A stretch of DNA of 64,000 nucleotides from Algoriphagus lacus (GTDB taxonomy: Bacteria > Bacteroidota > Bacteroidia > Cytophagales > Cyclobacteriaceae): NCBI RefSeq assembly GCF_003583985.1, contig NZ_QXML01000005.1, positions 307,675 through 371,674 of the forward strand, given 5' to 3'. How positions within the stretch are numbered: position 1 is the first letter of the stretch; the number at the start of each line of letters is the position of its first letter. Below, in pieces: positions 16,526 through 24,909 of the stretch. The position numbers and the translations under genes are program-made. Below the pieces are notes generated by a model. The model was given only the letters and a program-made list of their open reading frames with translations. It searched no databases and was not told where the DNA came from.

Positions 16526-16697
16526 TCTATTGATTTGAAATTTGAAATTTTTATTAGTCAACTATCCGCAAACCAAAGTCCACGGATTATTAAGATTCAG
16601 TGATATTCTTAGCTAGTCAAGTTTTTAATACTTCTTATTTAACTAAGGGACCTGCACGCTACTCACTATTTACTGGATGCTGATCACTGCAAACTGG

Positions 16698-17870
16698 CTA
16701 CTGCTTCCTTCGCCTCATCTCCCGCTTGATCAGCTCAAATTCACGACTGCTTTGTCCTGCAATGGAAGTATTTTCGGCAGCTCTTCGAGTCAGATAAGGC
16801 ATTACTTTTTCCACCGGTCCGTAAGGAACATATTTCACCACGCGGTACCCGGCTTTTGCCAAGTTGAAGGAAATATTGTCACTCATCCCGTAGAGTTGAG
16901 AGAAAAAGACCAATCCTGAATTGGGATCAATCCCACGCAGGTTCATCAGCTTTGTCAGTTCAAGATTACTTTTCTCATTGTGTGAAGCGCAAACGAGGTG
17001 AATTCCATTTTCCACGCAAAACAGAATTGCTGCATTGTAATCCCGGTCTGTTGCCTCTTTGTTGGGCTGAATTGGATCCCGGTAGCCCATTTCGGCAGCC
17101 CGAGCCCGTTCTTTCTCCATGTATGCCCCTCGTACAGGTTTTGCTCCAAGGAGATACCCTTTTTGCAAAGCCACTTCCTGAGCATTTTTCAATCTTTCCA
17201 AAGAATCGTGACGATACATTTGATAGGTATTATACACCACGCAACGTTCACGGTTATATTTCTCCATGGCTTCATAAGCCAAGTCATCTATCACATTCTG
17301 AAACCAACTTTCCTCAGCATCCACCAGGATACGAAGTCCCAAATCATGAGCTGCCTTGCAAAGCCGGTCCACGCGGGCTTTCATTCGGTCAAATGCCGCA
17401 AGTTCTTCTCCTACCAACTTCTCCCCGTCCTGTACTTTGATCATCAGATGATAATCTCCCAGGCCGGTAACTTTAAAAACTCCAAAAGGCATGTAATCCG
17501 TTTTGGCTGATTCCACCATCGTCTGGTATATCTCTTCCGTAGTCGCATCAAAGCTTTCCTCGTCGCCCTTTCCTTCGACCGAAAGGTCTAAGATGGAATG
17601 AACCCCGAACTTGGCAAGCTGCTTACATGCTTGAATACTTTCGGCAATGGTCTCCCCACCGCAAAAATGCCCAAACATGGTCTTTTTCATGATGCCTTTC
17701 ACTGGCAACTTGAGTTTGAAAGCCAAATTGGCCAATCCAATACCCAAATCGGAAATCAGATTGTTATTAAGCGTTGCGAAAATCAGGTACATTTTCCTGA
17801 GTTCCGCGGTACTTTTGGAAGCAAAGGCTACTTCCAGATTCTCAAAAGAAATTTTGGGCAAAACGGGCAT
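16698..17870 (-). CDS. Proline dehydrogenase
   Basis: A protein of 390 residues starting MPVLPKISFENLEVAF. It is the monofunctional FAD-dependent enzyme that oxidises proline to pyrroline-5-carboxylate. Family marks are the barrel strand VHSILDLSVEGK, the FAD/substrate region ILVDAEESWFQNVID, YNTYQMYRHDSLERL, KGYLLGAKPVRGAYMEKERARA, LVCASHNEKSNLEL and the C-terminal PYLTRRAAENTSI with the paired arginines that bind the substrate carboxylate. The pyrroline-5-carboxylate dehydrogenase partner is not adjacent, so the pathway is split. A TATCTTTG element lies just upstream on the same strand. It is transcribed away from the aromatic operon. Confidence 0.92.
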   Translation of the reverse strand: MPVLPKISFENLEVAFASKSTAELRKMYLIFATLNNNLISDLGIGLANLAFKLKLPVKGIMKKTMFGHFCGGETIAESIQACKQLAKFGVHSILDLSVEGKGDEESFDATTEEIYQTMVESAKTDYMPFGVFKVTGLGDYHLMIKVQDGEKLVGEELAAFDRMKARVDRLCKAAHDLGLRILVDAEESWFQNVIDDLAYEAMEKYNRERCVVYNTYQMYRHDSLERLKNAQEVALQKGYLLGAKPVRGAYMEKERARAAEMGYRDPIQPNKEATDRDYNAAILFCVENGIHLVCASHNEKSNLELTKLMNLRGIDPNSGLVFFSQLYGMSDNISFNLAKAGYRVVKYVPYGPVEKVMPYLTRRAAENTSIAGQSSREFELIKREMRRRKQ

Positions 17871-17888
17871 AACGCTCAAATAAGGTCG

Positions 17889-17896
17889 CAAAGATA
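17889..17896 (-). promoter_or_regulatory. -7 element of the proline dehydrogenase promoter
   Basis: On the minus strand TATCTTTG matches the Bacteroidetes -7 consensus TAnnTTTG, 18 bp before the ATG at 17870. I see no good TTG at the right distance upstream, so this is a partial match. Confidence 0.45.
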
Positions 17897-18276
17897 TCAA
17901 AAAAACCTCTTGGACAGGGTTTTGTTATGAGAATTGAGCCATATAAAAGCTCTAATACTGCGCACTCTCCTCCAAAATTACAGGCAGAATTTTCAGTTAT
18001 TCGATAAAATCCCCTTCCAATAGACTGACTCCAAAGTTTACTTCAGAGAAACCACTCAAGGTATTCCCAGTAAATCTTTCCAATTATCATTCTTCATTTT
18101 CAAGCCAGATTAAAATGAAAGAACCTGAAATATTTTTTTACAGATTTTTCATCATTTTTTAAATCAATTATTAGAATATTATTCTGTTTTGGGTAAATTT
18201 TCTAGCCTGTTTAGCGAAAAATCAAGGAAAGCGCTGCTGAATTATTGATTAATCAAGGAAATTCTTGAAAATTTAA

Positions 18277-18307
18277 TTTGCATTTAAAAATGTGCCTATT
18301 AAATTTG
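18277..18307 (+). promoter_or_regulatory. Promoter of the aromatic amino acid operon
   Basis: TTTG at 18277-18280, a 19-bp spacer, then TAAATTTG at 18300-18307 fit the Bacteroidetes consensus exactly. The -7 box ends 4 bp before the ATG of the leader peptide (18312), so the transcript may start at or within a few bases of that ATG, giving an essentially leaderless message. The 400 bp from 17,900 to here are otherwise AT-rich with no gene. Confidence 0.65.
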
Positions 18308-18311
18308 AAGC

Positions 18312-18407
18312 ATGTTAATCACAGCAGCGATCTATTTTACCTTCTTTTACTTTTACTTTCGAAGCCAAAATCGAATCGGAGCTGTGTATTGTCTAGCCAA
18401 AAACTAA
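18312..18407 (+). CDS. Phe/Tyr-rich attenuation leader peptide
   Basis: A 31-codon reading frame, too short for routine gene finding. It encodes MLITAAIYFTFFYFYF, then RSQNRIGAVYCLAKN and a TAA stop. Eight of nine consecutive codons (18333-18359) are Tyr or Phe (Y F T F F Y F Y F), the composition expected of a pheL/pheA-type leader peptide. It precedes a terminator and an operon that includes pheA and tyrA, and contains no Trp codon. The codon run lies 12 bp before the strand that can break the terminator, so a ribosome stalled for lack of Phe- or Tyr-tRNA would leave that strand free. The peptide itself probably has no function other than being translated. Confidence 0.85.
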   Translation: MLITAAIYFTFFYFYFRSQNRIGAVYCLAKN

Positions 18408-18455
18408 AAGAAAATAAAAACACAAAAGCCCGATTCGAAAGAGTCGGGCTTTTTT
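18371..18455 (+). promoter_or_regulatory. Transcription attenuator with competing antiterminator
   Basis: Terminator: 18424-18436 pairs with 18441-18453 (13 bp with one G-T pair, GAAA loop), followed by a T run to 18455. Antiterminator: TCGAATCGG at 18371-18379 is perfectly complementary to CCGATTCGA at 18430-18438 in the left arm of the terminator; after one bulged A, GCT at 18381-18383 extends it against AGC at 18427-18429. The two structures exclude each other. Stalling on the Phe/Tyr codons would favour the antiterminator; free movement to the stop at 18407 would cover its left strand and let the terminator form. Confidence 0.82.
18424..18455 (+). terminator. Attenuator terminator hairpin
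   Basis: AAAAGCCCGATTC, loop GAAA, GAGTCGGGCTTTT with a terminal T run. It lies 20 bp before the ATG of the first biosynthetic gene, where an ordinary terminator of an upstream gene would make no sense, because the only upstream reading frame on this strand is the leader peptide. Confidence 0.88.
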
Positions 18456-18475
18456 CATTTAAAACGCTCAGTACT

Positions 18476-19573
18476 ATGAAGCCTCACAAGCAAATTAAAG
18501 ATTGGGGATTGGGTTTGACCACCCCGCTGATCATCGCAGGACCTTGCTCTGCCGAAACTCCGGAACAGATCGAGCAGATCTGCAAGGAAATGAAAGAGGA
18601 AAACATGATTCCTCAGGTTTTCCGTGCCGGAATCTGGAAACCAAGAACCAGACCGGGTTCCTTCGAAGGCGTGGGTGAGGAAGGCCTCAAGTGGATGGAG
18701 ATCGTTCGCCATCACCTGAATATTCCAATCACTGTGGAGGTGGGAAATGCTGCACACGTGGAATTAGCACTCAAGCACAAGATTGACATTCTTTGGATTG
18801 GTGCAAGAACGACCGTAAACCCATTTGCAGTTCAGGAAATCGCCGAAGCCCTGCGGGGGGTAGATGTGCCAGTCATGATCAAAAACCCAATGAATCCTGA
18901 CCTGGAATTATGGATTGGAGCATTGGAAAGAATGTATGCCGTCGGAATCGACAAACTAGCGGCTATTCACCGAGGATTTTCTGATGCCTATGACAAGCGA
19001 TATAGAAACAAACCAAACTGGTCTATGCCCATTCACCTCAAGCGTGAGTGGACCGGCATGGAAGTCATCAACGACCCATCTCACATTGTAGGCCGTCGGG
19101 ACGGATTGCTTGAAGTAGCACAAAGTGCCATGAACTTTGGATTGGACGGTTTGATGATCGAAACCCACCACGATCCGGACAAAGCTTGGTCTGATGCCAA
19201 GCAGCAGGTCACACCGGCGAGACTGAAAGAAATGATCCAGTCCATCGACTTCAAAAAGCCGTTGGAAAACATGAAGCCGGACGAAAAGCTTCAGGACCTT
19301 CGCCGTGCGGTAGACCATCTAGACGATCAGTTGCTTGATATCCTGCAGGAAAGATTTGCAGTAATTGACCAAATCGGTGCACACAAAAGAGAGCACCATC
19401 TGACTGTATTTCAGTCCGATCGCTGGAAAGATGTGATGGAAAGCAGAACCACGAAAGGAGTTGCCAAAAACCTGAGCGAAAAATTCATGAAGGAATTGCT
19501 GTACTGTATCCATGAGGAATCAGTAAAGCGTCAGGAAAGACAACTTCGTGAGGCTGAGCCTGTAAAAAAATAA
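18476..19573 (+). CDS. Bifunctional DAHP synthase / chorismate mutase
   Basis: A protein of 365 residues. Residues 1-260 are a DAHP synthase of the KDO8PS-like (type I-beta) class: LIIAGPCSAETPEQI, the FRAGIWKPRTRPGSFEG phosphate loop, LWIGARTTVNPFAVQEIA, MIKNPMNPDL, PIHLKREWTGMEVINDPSHIVGR and MIETHHDPDKAWSDAKQQVTP. Residues about 275-350 are an AroQ chorismate mutase (DLRRAVDHLDDQLLDILQERFAVIDQIGAHKREHH). One protein thus makes the first intermediate of the shikimate pathway and also turns chorismate to prephenate; in such fusions the mutase domain usually gives feedback control. The ATG at 18476 was chosen because the same frame upstream runs through the leader and terminator. First structural gene of the operon. 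Confidence 0.94.
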   Translation: MKPHKQIKDWGLGLTTPLIIAGPCSAETPEQIEQICKEMKEENMIPQVFRAGIWKPRTRPGSFEGVGEEGLKWMEIVRHHLNIPITVEVGNAAHVELALKHKIDILWIGARTTVNPFAVQEIAEALRGVDVPVMIKNPMNPDLELWIGALERMYAVGIDKLAAIHRGFSDAYDKRYRNKPNWSMPIHLKREWTGMEVINDPSHIVGRRDGLLEVAQSAMNFGLDGLMIETHHDPDKAWSDAKQQVTPARLKEMIQSIDFKKPLENMKPDEKLQDLRRAVDHLDDQLLDILQERFAVIDQIGAHKREHHLTVFQSDRWKDVMESRTTKGVAKNLSEKFMKELLYCIHEESVKRQERQLREAEPVKK

Positions 19574-19652
19574 ATCTGCTCTCATACCTGGAAGGCTGTC
19601 CCGATTGGGGCTGCTTTCCTTACCTTAGTATTCCATCAAACCAGGTCTGATC

Positions 19653-20696
19653 GTGGATTCCGTAATTTTCGCATCCGACGCAAAGCACGCGCTTTCCGGA
19701 GCATTAGCCCAGCTTTCTTTTTCGAGATTGGTGGTTTTGACCGACACCAATACCCAATCCAACTGTCTACCACTTGTGGGGACAGTATTACCCGAGGACA
19801 CACTGTTCATCAGCGTGGCGGCAGGTGAAATTCATAAAAACCTGGACACCTGTTCGCTCATTTGGACTCGAATGACCGAGGCTGCTCTGGATAGAAAAGC
19901 CCTGATGCTCAACCTGGGAGGTGGCGTGATCGGTGATATGGGCGGATTTTGTGCAAGCTTGTACAAAAGAGGCATCCGCTTTATCAATATGCCAACCACC
20001 TTGCTTTCTCAGGTAGATGCCAGCGTGGGTGGGAAATTGGGTGTGGACTTCAATGGATTGAAAAATCACCTCGGAGTATTCAACGAACCGGAAACGGTCA
20101 TCATTGCGCCTGAATTTCTGGAGACCTTACCAAAAGAAGAATTGCGCTCCGGGTATGCTGAAATAATCAAGCACGGACTGATTCGGGATGCCGCCTACTT
20201 TTCAAGTTTAAAATCGGAAAACTGGGAAGATCAGGATTGGGAAAGTCTAATCATTCACTCAGTGGGAATCAAAAAAGCAGTGGTAGAAGCTGACCCGAAA
20301 GAAGCGGGTCTTCGCAAAATCCTGAATTTTGGGCATACGATCGGACATGCCTTTGAATCCTTTTTCCTAGGCACTTCCAATCAACTCCTTCATGGCGAAG
20401 CGATTGCTTTGGGCATGATCTGCGAGGGCTTTCTCTCTTTCCAAAAAGTCGGTTTCAGCTTCGAAGAGCTCGACCGCCTGACGCACATGATTTTTAAGGT
20501 CTTTGGAAAGGTCGGATTTTCAGAACACGAACTTGACCCAATCCTTGACCTGTGTCTTCAGGACAAGAAAAATGAAGGCAGCACGGTGATGTTTTCCCTG
20601 CTCAATTCCATCGGCGACTGCACTTACAATATCCCGGTCAATCGGGAAGAGATCCTGGAAGCCATCCACTATTACCAAAACCTAAAATCGGCCTGA
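19653..20696 (+). CDS. aroB: 3-dehydroquinate synthase
   Basis: A protein of 347 residues; a GTG start at 19653 is used because no ATG occurs before the conserved region. It closes DAHP to 3-dehydroquinate using NAD and a metal. Motifs: LNLGGGVIGDMGGFCASLYKRGIRFINMPTTLLSQVDASVGGKLGVDF (NAD-binding glycines and the DASVGGK substrate loop), the metal-binding segment RSGYAEIIKHGLI, KILNFGHTIGHAFE (His ligands) and LHGEAIALGM. The 79 bp gap after the first gene contains no terminator I can see, so it is probably cotranscribed with the attenuated operon. Confidence 0.94.
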   Translation: MDSVIFASDAKHALSGALAQLSFSRLVVLTDTNTQSNCLPLVGTVLPEDTLFISVAAGEIHKNLDTCSLIWTRMTEAALDRKALMLNLGGGVIGDMGGFCASLYKRGIRFINMPTTLLSQVDASVGGKLGVDFNGLKNHLGVFNEPETVIIAPEFLETLPKEELRSGYAEIIKHGLIRDAAYFSSLKSENWEDQDWESLIIHSVGIKKAVVEADPKEAGLRKILNFGHTIGHAFESFFLGTSNQLLHGEAIALGMICEGFLSFQKVGFSFEELDRLTHMIFKVFGKVGFSEHELDPILDLCLQDKKNEGSTVMFSLLNSIGDCTYNIPVNREEILEAIHYYQNLKSA

Positions 20697-20720
20697 GCCA
20701 ATACTTTGACTACTCAAACC

Positions 20721-21953
20721 ATGATCCTTCTTCGCCTTAACCAAAAAAGCGAATTCAATTCTACCCGAATACCTCTCCCCTCCTCCAAAAGTGAATCCAA
20801 CCGTGCATTGGTGATCGATGCCTTGACGGAGGGAAATAATACAATCAGCAACCTAGCTGAAGCTCGCGACACCCAAACTATGATCCGCCTGCTGGAAACC
20901 AGCCCGCCGGTTTTTGATGTACTGGACGCTGGGACCACGATGCGTTTTTTGACTGCATATGCCACTGTAACCAACCAGAAAAAAGTGATGACCGGGACTG
21001 CCCGCATGTGCGAGCGGCCGATCGGAATCCTGGTGGAAGCGCTTCGGTCTATTGGTGCGGAAATCCATTACCTTAATGTCGAGGGCTATCCCCCATTGGC
21101 TGTTCACGGGCTTCCCGCGCAAACAAACAACAAAGTAAAAATCCGAGGTGATGTCTCCAGCCAATACATTTCGGCCATGCTGATGATTGCACCGGTTTTG
21201 CCGCAAGGCTTGGAACTCGAGCTGGAAGGTAAAGTCGGAAGCCGAACTTACATTGAAATGACCCTAGAGCTGATGGCTCAGTTCGGGATTAAGTATTCTT
21301 GGGAGGGAAACAAAATCACAGTTCCGCATCAAGCCTATCAGCCCACCACTTTTGAAGTGGAAAGCGATTGGTCAGGTGCGAGCTATTGGTTCAGTCTGCT
21401 GGCCTGTGCTGATTCGGGTGAATTATTTTTGGAAGGATTGAAAGAAAACAGCCTTCAAGGCGATTCGGCAATTGTAGAAATCATGGATCATTTGGGAGTG
21501 AAAAGCACATTCCAAAAGGGCGGAGTTTTGCTCCAAAAACAAGCGGTCAAAGGCTTGAAAAAATGGGACTTCTCCCATTGTCCAGACTTGGCCCAAACAG
21601 TGGCAGTGACCTGCGGTATTTTGGGTCAGAACGCAGTTTTCACCGGATTGGAAAGTCTGAGAATCAAGGAAACTGACCGTATCCATGCGCTCCAACAGGA
21701 ATTGGCAAAGTTCAACGCCCAACTGAAAGAGATCGAGCCAGAAGTTTTTCAAGTCATTCCTTCCGTGACCATGCCACGACAGGTACAAATTCACACTTAT
21801 GACGATCACCGGATGGCGATGGCCTTCATGCCTCTTTTGACCAAAACCCATGTGCTGATCAAAGAACCCGATGTAGTGAACAAATCCTATCCGAGTTTTT
21901 GGAAGCATTGCGGATTGCTTGGCATTTCCATGGAAAAACAGGGAGAGTCATGA
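20721..21953 (+). CDS. aroA: 3-phosphoshikimate 1-carboxyvinyltransferase (EPSP synthase)
   Basis: A protein of 410 residues starting MILLRLNQKSEFNSTRI; a TTG five codons earlier is the alternative. It joins phosphoenolpyruvate to shikimate-3-phosphate. Motifs: PLPSSKSESNRALVIDALTEG (substrate Lys/Ser/Arg), the VLDAGTTMRFLTAYA loop, RMCERPIGILVEALRSIGAEI, GDVSSQYISAMLMIAP and the C-terminal LRIKETDRIHALQQELAKF and TYDDHRMAMAFMPL. The glycine-rich loop reads LDAGTTMRF rather than NAGTAMRP, as is common in Bacteroidetes enzymes; whether it changes glyphosate response cannot be said. Its stop overlaps the pheA start as ATGA. Confidence 0.93.
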   Translation: MILLRLNQKSEFNSTRIPLPSSKSESNRALVIDALTEGNNTISNLAEARDTQTMIRLLETSPPVFDVLDAGTTMRFLTAYATVTNQKKVMTGTARMCERPIGILVEALRSIGAEIHYLNVEGYPPLAVHGLPAQTNNKVKIRGDVSSQYISAMLMIAPVLPQGLELELEGKVGSRTYIEMTLELMAQFGIKYSWEGNKITVPHQAYQPTTFEVESDWSGASYWFSLLACADSGELFLEGLKENSLQGDSAIVEIMDHLGVKSTFQKGGVLLQKQAVKGLKKWDFSHCPDLAQTVAVTCGILGQNAVFTGLESLRIKETDRIHALQQELAKFNAQLKEIEPEVFQVIPSVTMPRQVQIHTYDDHRMAMAFMPLLTKTHVLIKEPDVVNKSYPSFWKHCGLLGISMEKQGES

Positions 21954-22777
21954 GTCGCTTAAAAATTGCCATTCAGGGTGTCCCGGGTTCGTTTCACCAT
22001 CAGGTAGCCTTGAAATATTTCGGTCAGGAAGTAGAAATTCTTGCCTTCAATACCTTTGAGCCGGTAGCCAAATCCATAGCACTTGGGGAGGCAGATTTCG
22101 GCGTGATGGCCATCGAAAACTCCATTGCCGGAGCTATTTTACCCAATTATGACTTGATCGATCGCTATGAACTTAGCATCAAGGACGAGTTTTATTTGCC
22201 AATTGCACATCAATTGATGGCATTGCCTGGACAAAAAATTGAAAATATTGAGGAGGTGCGCTCACATCCGATGGCCTTGTTGCAGTGCAAGGCTTTTTTC
22301 GCGAGACATCCCCACATCCAGCAATTTGATGATGTGGACACAGCTTCGGTAGCCAAGCGGATCGCTGAAGAAAAAAGAACTGGATTGGCCGCCATTGCCA
22401 GCGAAATCGCGGCAGAAATCTACGGGCTGGAAATCCTCGCCCGGGACATCCAAACGGTCAAAGACAACTTTACCCGGTTTATCATTTTAACCAAAGAAAA
22501 AACCAAACCCGAAAGCGTACCCAATAAAGCATCGTTCAAAGTCACTATCCGAAATCAAAAAGGCGGATTGGCCAAACTGCTTACCATGCTTTCGGAAAAG
22601 GATCTGAACCTGAGCAAAATCCAGTCAATTCCGGTAATTGAAAAACCTTGGGATTATGCATTTTTCATCGATGCGGAATTTGAGGACTACGGGAAATTTC
22701 AGGAGGCTATGAAATTGATTGTCAAGGATTTTGGTGACTTAAAAATTTTCGGAGAATATACCAGCAGAAAGGAATGA
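21950..22777 (+). CDS. pheA: Prephenate dehydratase
   Basis: A protein of 275 residues. It turns prephenate to phenylpyruvate for Phe synthesis. The catalytic domain shows IAIQGVPGSFHHQVALKYF, FGVMAIENSIAGAILPNYDLI, VRSHPMALLQCKAFF, DTASVAKRIAEEKRTGLAAIASEIAAEIYGLEIL, and the DNFTRFIIL segment corresponding to the catalytic TRF motif. Residues about 192-275 form an ACT domain (FKVTIRNQKGGLAKLLTMLSEKDLNLSKIQSIPVIEKPWDYAFFIDAEF), the usual site of feedback inhibition by Phe; the ESRP motif of enteric enzymes is replaced by QSIPV. There is no fused chorismate mutase; that activity sits on the first gene. Both ends overlap neighbours as ATGA. Confidence 0.93.
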   Translation: MSRLKIAIQGVPGSFHHQVALKYFGQEVEILAFNTFEPVAKSIALGEADFGVMAIENSIAGAILPNYDLIDRYELSIKDEFYLPIAHQLMALPGQKIENIEEVRSHPMALLQCKAFFARHPHIQQFDDVDTASVAKRIAEEKRTGLAAIASEIAAEIYGLEILARDIQTVKDNFTRFIILTKEKTKPESVPNKASFKVTIRNQKGGLAKLLTMLSEKDLNLSKIQSIPVIEKPWDYAFFIDAEFEDYGKFQEAMKLIVKDFGDLKIFGEYTSRKE

Positions 22778-23922
22778 AGGGATTTGCAGAACGAGTTGCC
22801 ACCGTGCAGGAATACTATTTTTCAGCCAAGCTGAGGGAAGTCAATCAATTGATCACCGATGGCAAACCGGTGATCAATCTGGGAATCGGGAGTCCCGATC
22901 TCGCTCCGGATCGGATGGTCATCGATGCGTTAAAAAGCACCGCCGAAAATCCAAAAGCCCATGGTTATCAAAACTACCAGGGCATTCCCGAATTACGGAT
23001 TGCCATGGCTGAATTTTACGCGAGGGAATATAAGGTCACGCTAAATCCCAACAAGGAAATTCTCCCGCTGATGGGGTCCAAAGAAGGCATCATGCATGTG
23101 AGCATGGCTTTTCTTAACCCCGGAGATCAGGTACTAATCCCCGACCCCGGCTACCCGACTTACACTTCGGTTACGAGTCTTCTGGGCGCAGAACCTATCT
23201 TTTACGGGTTGGATCTGGAGAAAAAAGGAAGACCAGATTTTGAAGCCCTTGAAAAACTGGACCTCAGCCGGGTTAAAATCATGTGGATCAACTACCCCCA
23301 AATGCCAACAGGTGCTGCGGGAAGCAAAGAAATACTGATTGAACTGGTCACTTTTGCAAAAAAACACGACCTCGTCTTAGTCCACGACAACCCTTACAGC
23401 CATATTTTGAATCCTGAACCGCTTAGTATTCTTGCAATTCCAGGTGGGGAAGAAGTGGCATTGGAACTCAATTCGCTAAGCAAGACCTTCAATATGCCAG
23501 GTTGGAGAGTCGGGATGCTTTGTGGAAGAGCCGATTGGGTTGAAGCTGTACTCAAGGTTAAATCCAACATGGACTCCGGGATGTTTTTGGGCCTTCAAAA
23601 AGGCGCAATCGCTGCGTTGAGCTTGGGAAAAAACTGGTTTACCGACCTCGATGAACTCTACCAAAACAGACGAAAATTAGTCTGGAAAATGGCAGATTTA
23701 CTCCAACTCAGCTATTCAAAGGATTCCGCTGGACTTTTCGTCTGGTGCAAAGTTCCAGAAGGAAAATCACCCGACGAACTGGTAGATTGGCTACTGTACG
23801 AGAAAAACATCTTTATCACTCCCGGAAAAATCTTTGGGCCCGCAGGAGAAAACTACGTCCGTATCTCCCTCTGCATGCCTGAATTCAAGATTCTGGAAGC
23901 AATCAACCGCATCAAACCTTAA
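22774..23922 (+). CDS. PLP-dependent aminotransferase of the aromatic pathway
   Basis: A protein of 382 residues, fold type I class I/II. Motifs: INLGIGSPDLAPD, GYQNYQGIPELRIAMAEFY, LMGSKEGIMHVSMAFLNPGDQVLIPDPGYPTY, IMWINYPQMPTGA, VLVHDNPYSHI and the PLP-lysine region ELNSLSKTFNMPGWRVGMLCG. The class alone covers LL-diaminopimelate, aspartate and aromatic aminotransferases. Its place between pheA and tyrA, with ATGA overlap to pheA, argues that it makes Phe from phenylpyruvate and Tyr from hydroxyphenylpyruvate. That is inference from context. The motif INYPQMPTGA has Q where many relatives have N. Confidence 0.9.
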   Translation: MKGFAERVATVQEYYFSAKLREVNQLITDGKPVINLGIGSPDLAPDRMVIDALKSTAENPKAHGYQNYQGIPELRIAMAEFYAREYKVTLNPNKEILPLMGSKEGIMHVSMAFLNPGDQVLIPDPGYPTYTSVTSLLGAEPIFYGLDLEKKGRPDFEALEKLDLSRVKIMWINYPQMPTGAAGSKEILIELVTFAKKHDLVLVHDNPYSHILNPEPLSILAIPGGEEVALELNSLSKTFNMPGWRVGMLCGRADWVEAVLKVKSNMDSGMFLGLQKGAIAALSLGKNWFTDLDELYQNRRKLVWKMADLLQLSYSKDSAGLFVWCKVPEGKSPDELVDWLLYEKNIFITPGKIFGPAGENYVRISLCMPEFKILEAINRIKP

Positions 23923-23933
23923 GCTTACTTGCT

Positions 23934-24782
23934 ATGAAAAAAATACACATCATCGGACTCGGACTTTTGGGAGGTTCTTTTGGCTTGGGTGCCAGACAAA
24001 AATTCCCCGAACTGATCATTACCGGCACAGATTCCAATCCACAAAACCTCAAAGATGCCTTGACTTTAGGCATCATCACGGAAGCAAAAGACACCCCGGA
24101 TGCAGATACCGATCTGGTGATTTTGGCTACTCCTGCCGATACCTTGGGTGAAATTCTGCTTAATACACTGGATCAAGTTGGGGAAAACACACTGATTTTT
24201 GATGTGGGGTCTACAAAATCCAAGTTGTGCGATTTGATGGCCAATCATCCCAAAAGGAGACAATACCTTGCAGCCCACCCCATCGCAGGTACGGAATATT
24301 CCGGACCAAAAGCGGCATTTGCAGATTTGCTGGACCGAAAAATTCTGATCATTTGCGAATTGGAAAAAACTGATTTACACCTCAAGGAAAAGGCGTATAA
24401 ACTCTTTGACGCCCTGAATGTAAAGTTGCGGTTTATGGATCCGGAAGAGCATGATCGGCATCTGGCCTTTGTCTCGCACCTTTCGCATATCTCGTCTTTC
24501 ATGCTCGGCGAAACCGTCCTTCAAAAAATGGCTGACGAGAAAAACATCTTCGACATGGCCGGTTCGGGATTTGCCTCCACTGTGCGATTGGCAAAGTCCA
24601 GTCCTGCGATGTGGGCTCCCATTTTTACAGAAAACAAGGAAAATATCCTTGCCGCGATGGATAGCTACATTTCCAACCTGACCGCATTCCGCAACAAAAT
24701 CGCTGCCGGAGACAGCAAAGGTCTTTATGAAGAAATGGCTGAAATCAACAAGATTCGGGATATTCTCGACCTTGGAAAATAA
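23934..24782 (+). CDS. tyrA: Prephenate dehydrogenase
   Basis: A protein of 282 residues. It oxidises and decarboxylates prephenate to 4-hydroxyphenylpyruvate for Tyr synthesis. It has an N-terminal Rossmann fold (KKIHIIGLGLLGGSFGLGARQ, then TGTDSNPQNL with Asp favouring NAD), LVILATPADTL, FDVGSTKSKLCDLM, the conserved substrate His region AAHPIAGTEYSGPKAAF, and the helical dimer domain with HDRHLAFVSHLSHISSFML and GSGFASTVRLAKSSPAMWAPIF. No ACT domain follows, so feedback control by Tyr would have to act elsewhere. It is the last gene of the operon and is followed by a terminator. Confidence 0.93.
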   Translation: MKKIHIIGLGLLGGSFGLGARQKFPELIITGTDSNPQNLKDALTLGIITEAKDTPDADTDLVILATPADTLGEILLNTLDQVGENTLIFDVGSTKSKLCDLMANHPKRRQYLAAHPIAGTEYSGPKAAFADLLDRKILIICELEKTDLHLKEKAYKLFDALNVKLRFMDPEEHDRHLAFVSHLSHISSFMLGETVLQKMADEKNIFDMAGSGFASTVRLAKSSPAMWAPIFTENKENILAAMDSYISNLTAFRNKIAAGDSKGLYEEMAEINKIRDILDLGK

Positions 24783-24809
24783 TTTGAGATTCGAAATTTG
24801 AAATTTGAG

Positions 24810-24834
24810 AACCACGGAGCAATTCGTGGTTTTT
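24810..24834 (+). terminator. Terminator of the aromatic operon
   Basis: AACCACG at 24810-24816 and CGTGGTT at 24825-24831 form a 7-bp stem with an 8-base loop, followed by a T run, 28 bp after the tyrA stop. Confidence 0.75.
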
Positions 24835-24909
24835 CTTTGAGAATCTGCAGGAGAAAAACACTCCGAAAAGATCTAAATTAGGAAATCCGAAATTAGCCGT
24901 CCCCAGCTT

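Noticed and set aside
18278..18475. N-terminal extension of the DAHP synthase/chorismate mutase frame back to 18278
   Set aside because: The frame runs in phase by chance through the leader region and the terminator. The extra residues match no part of the family, and the Phe/Tyr-rich frame in another phase explains the region better.
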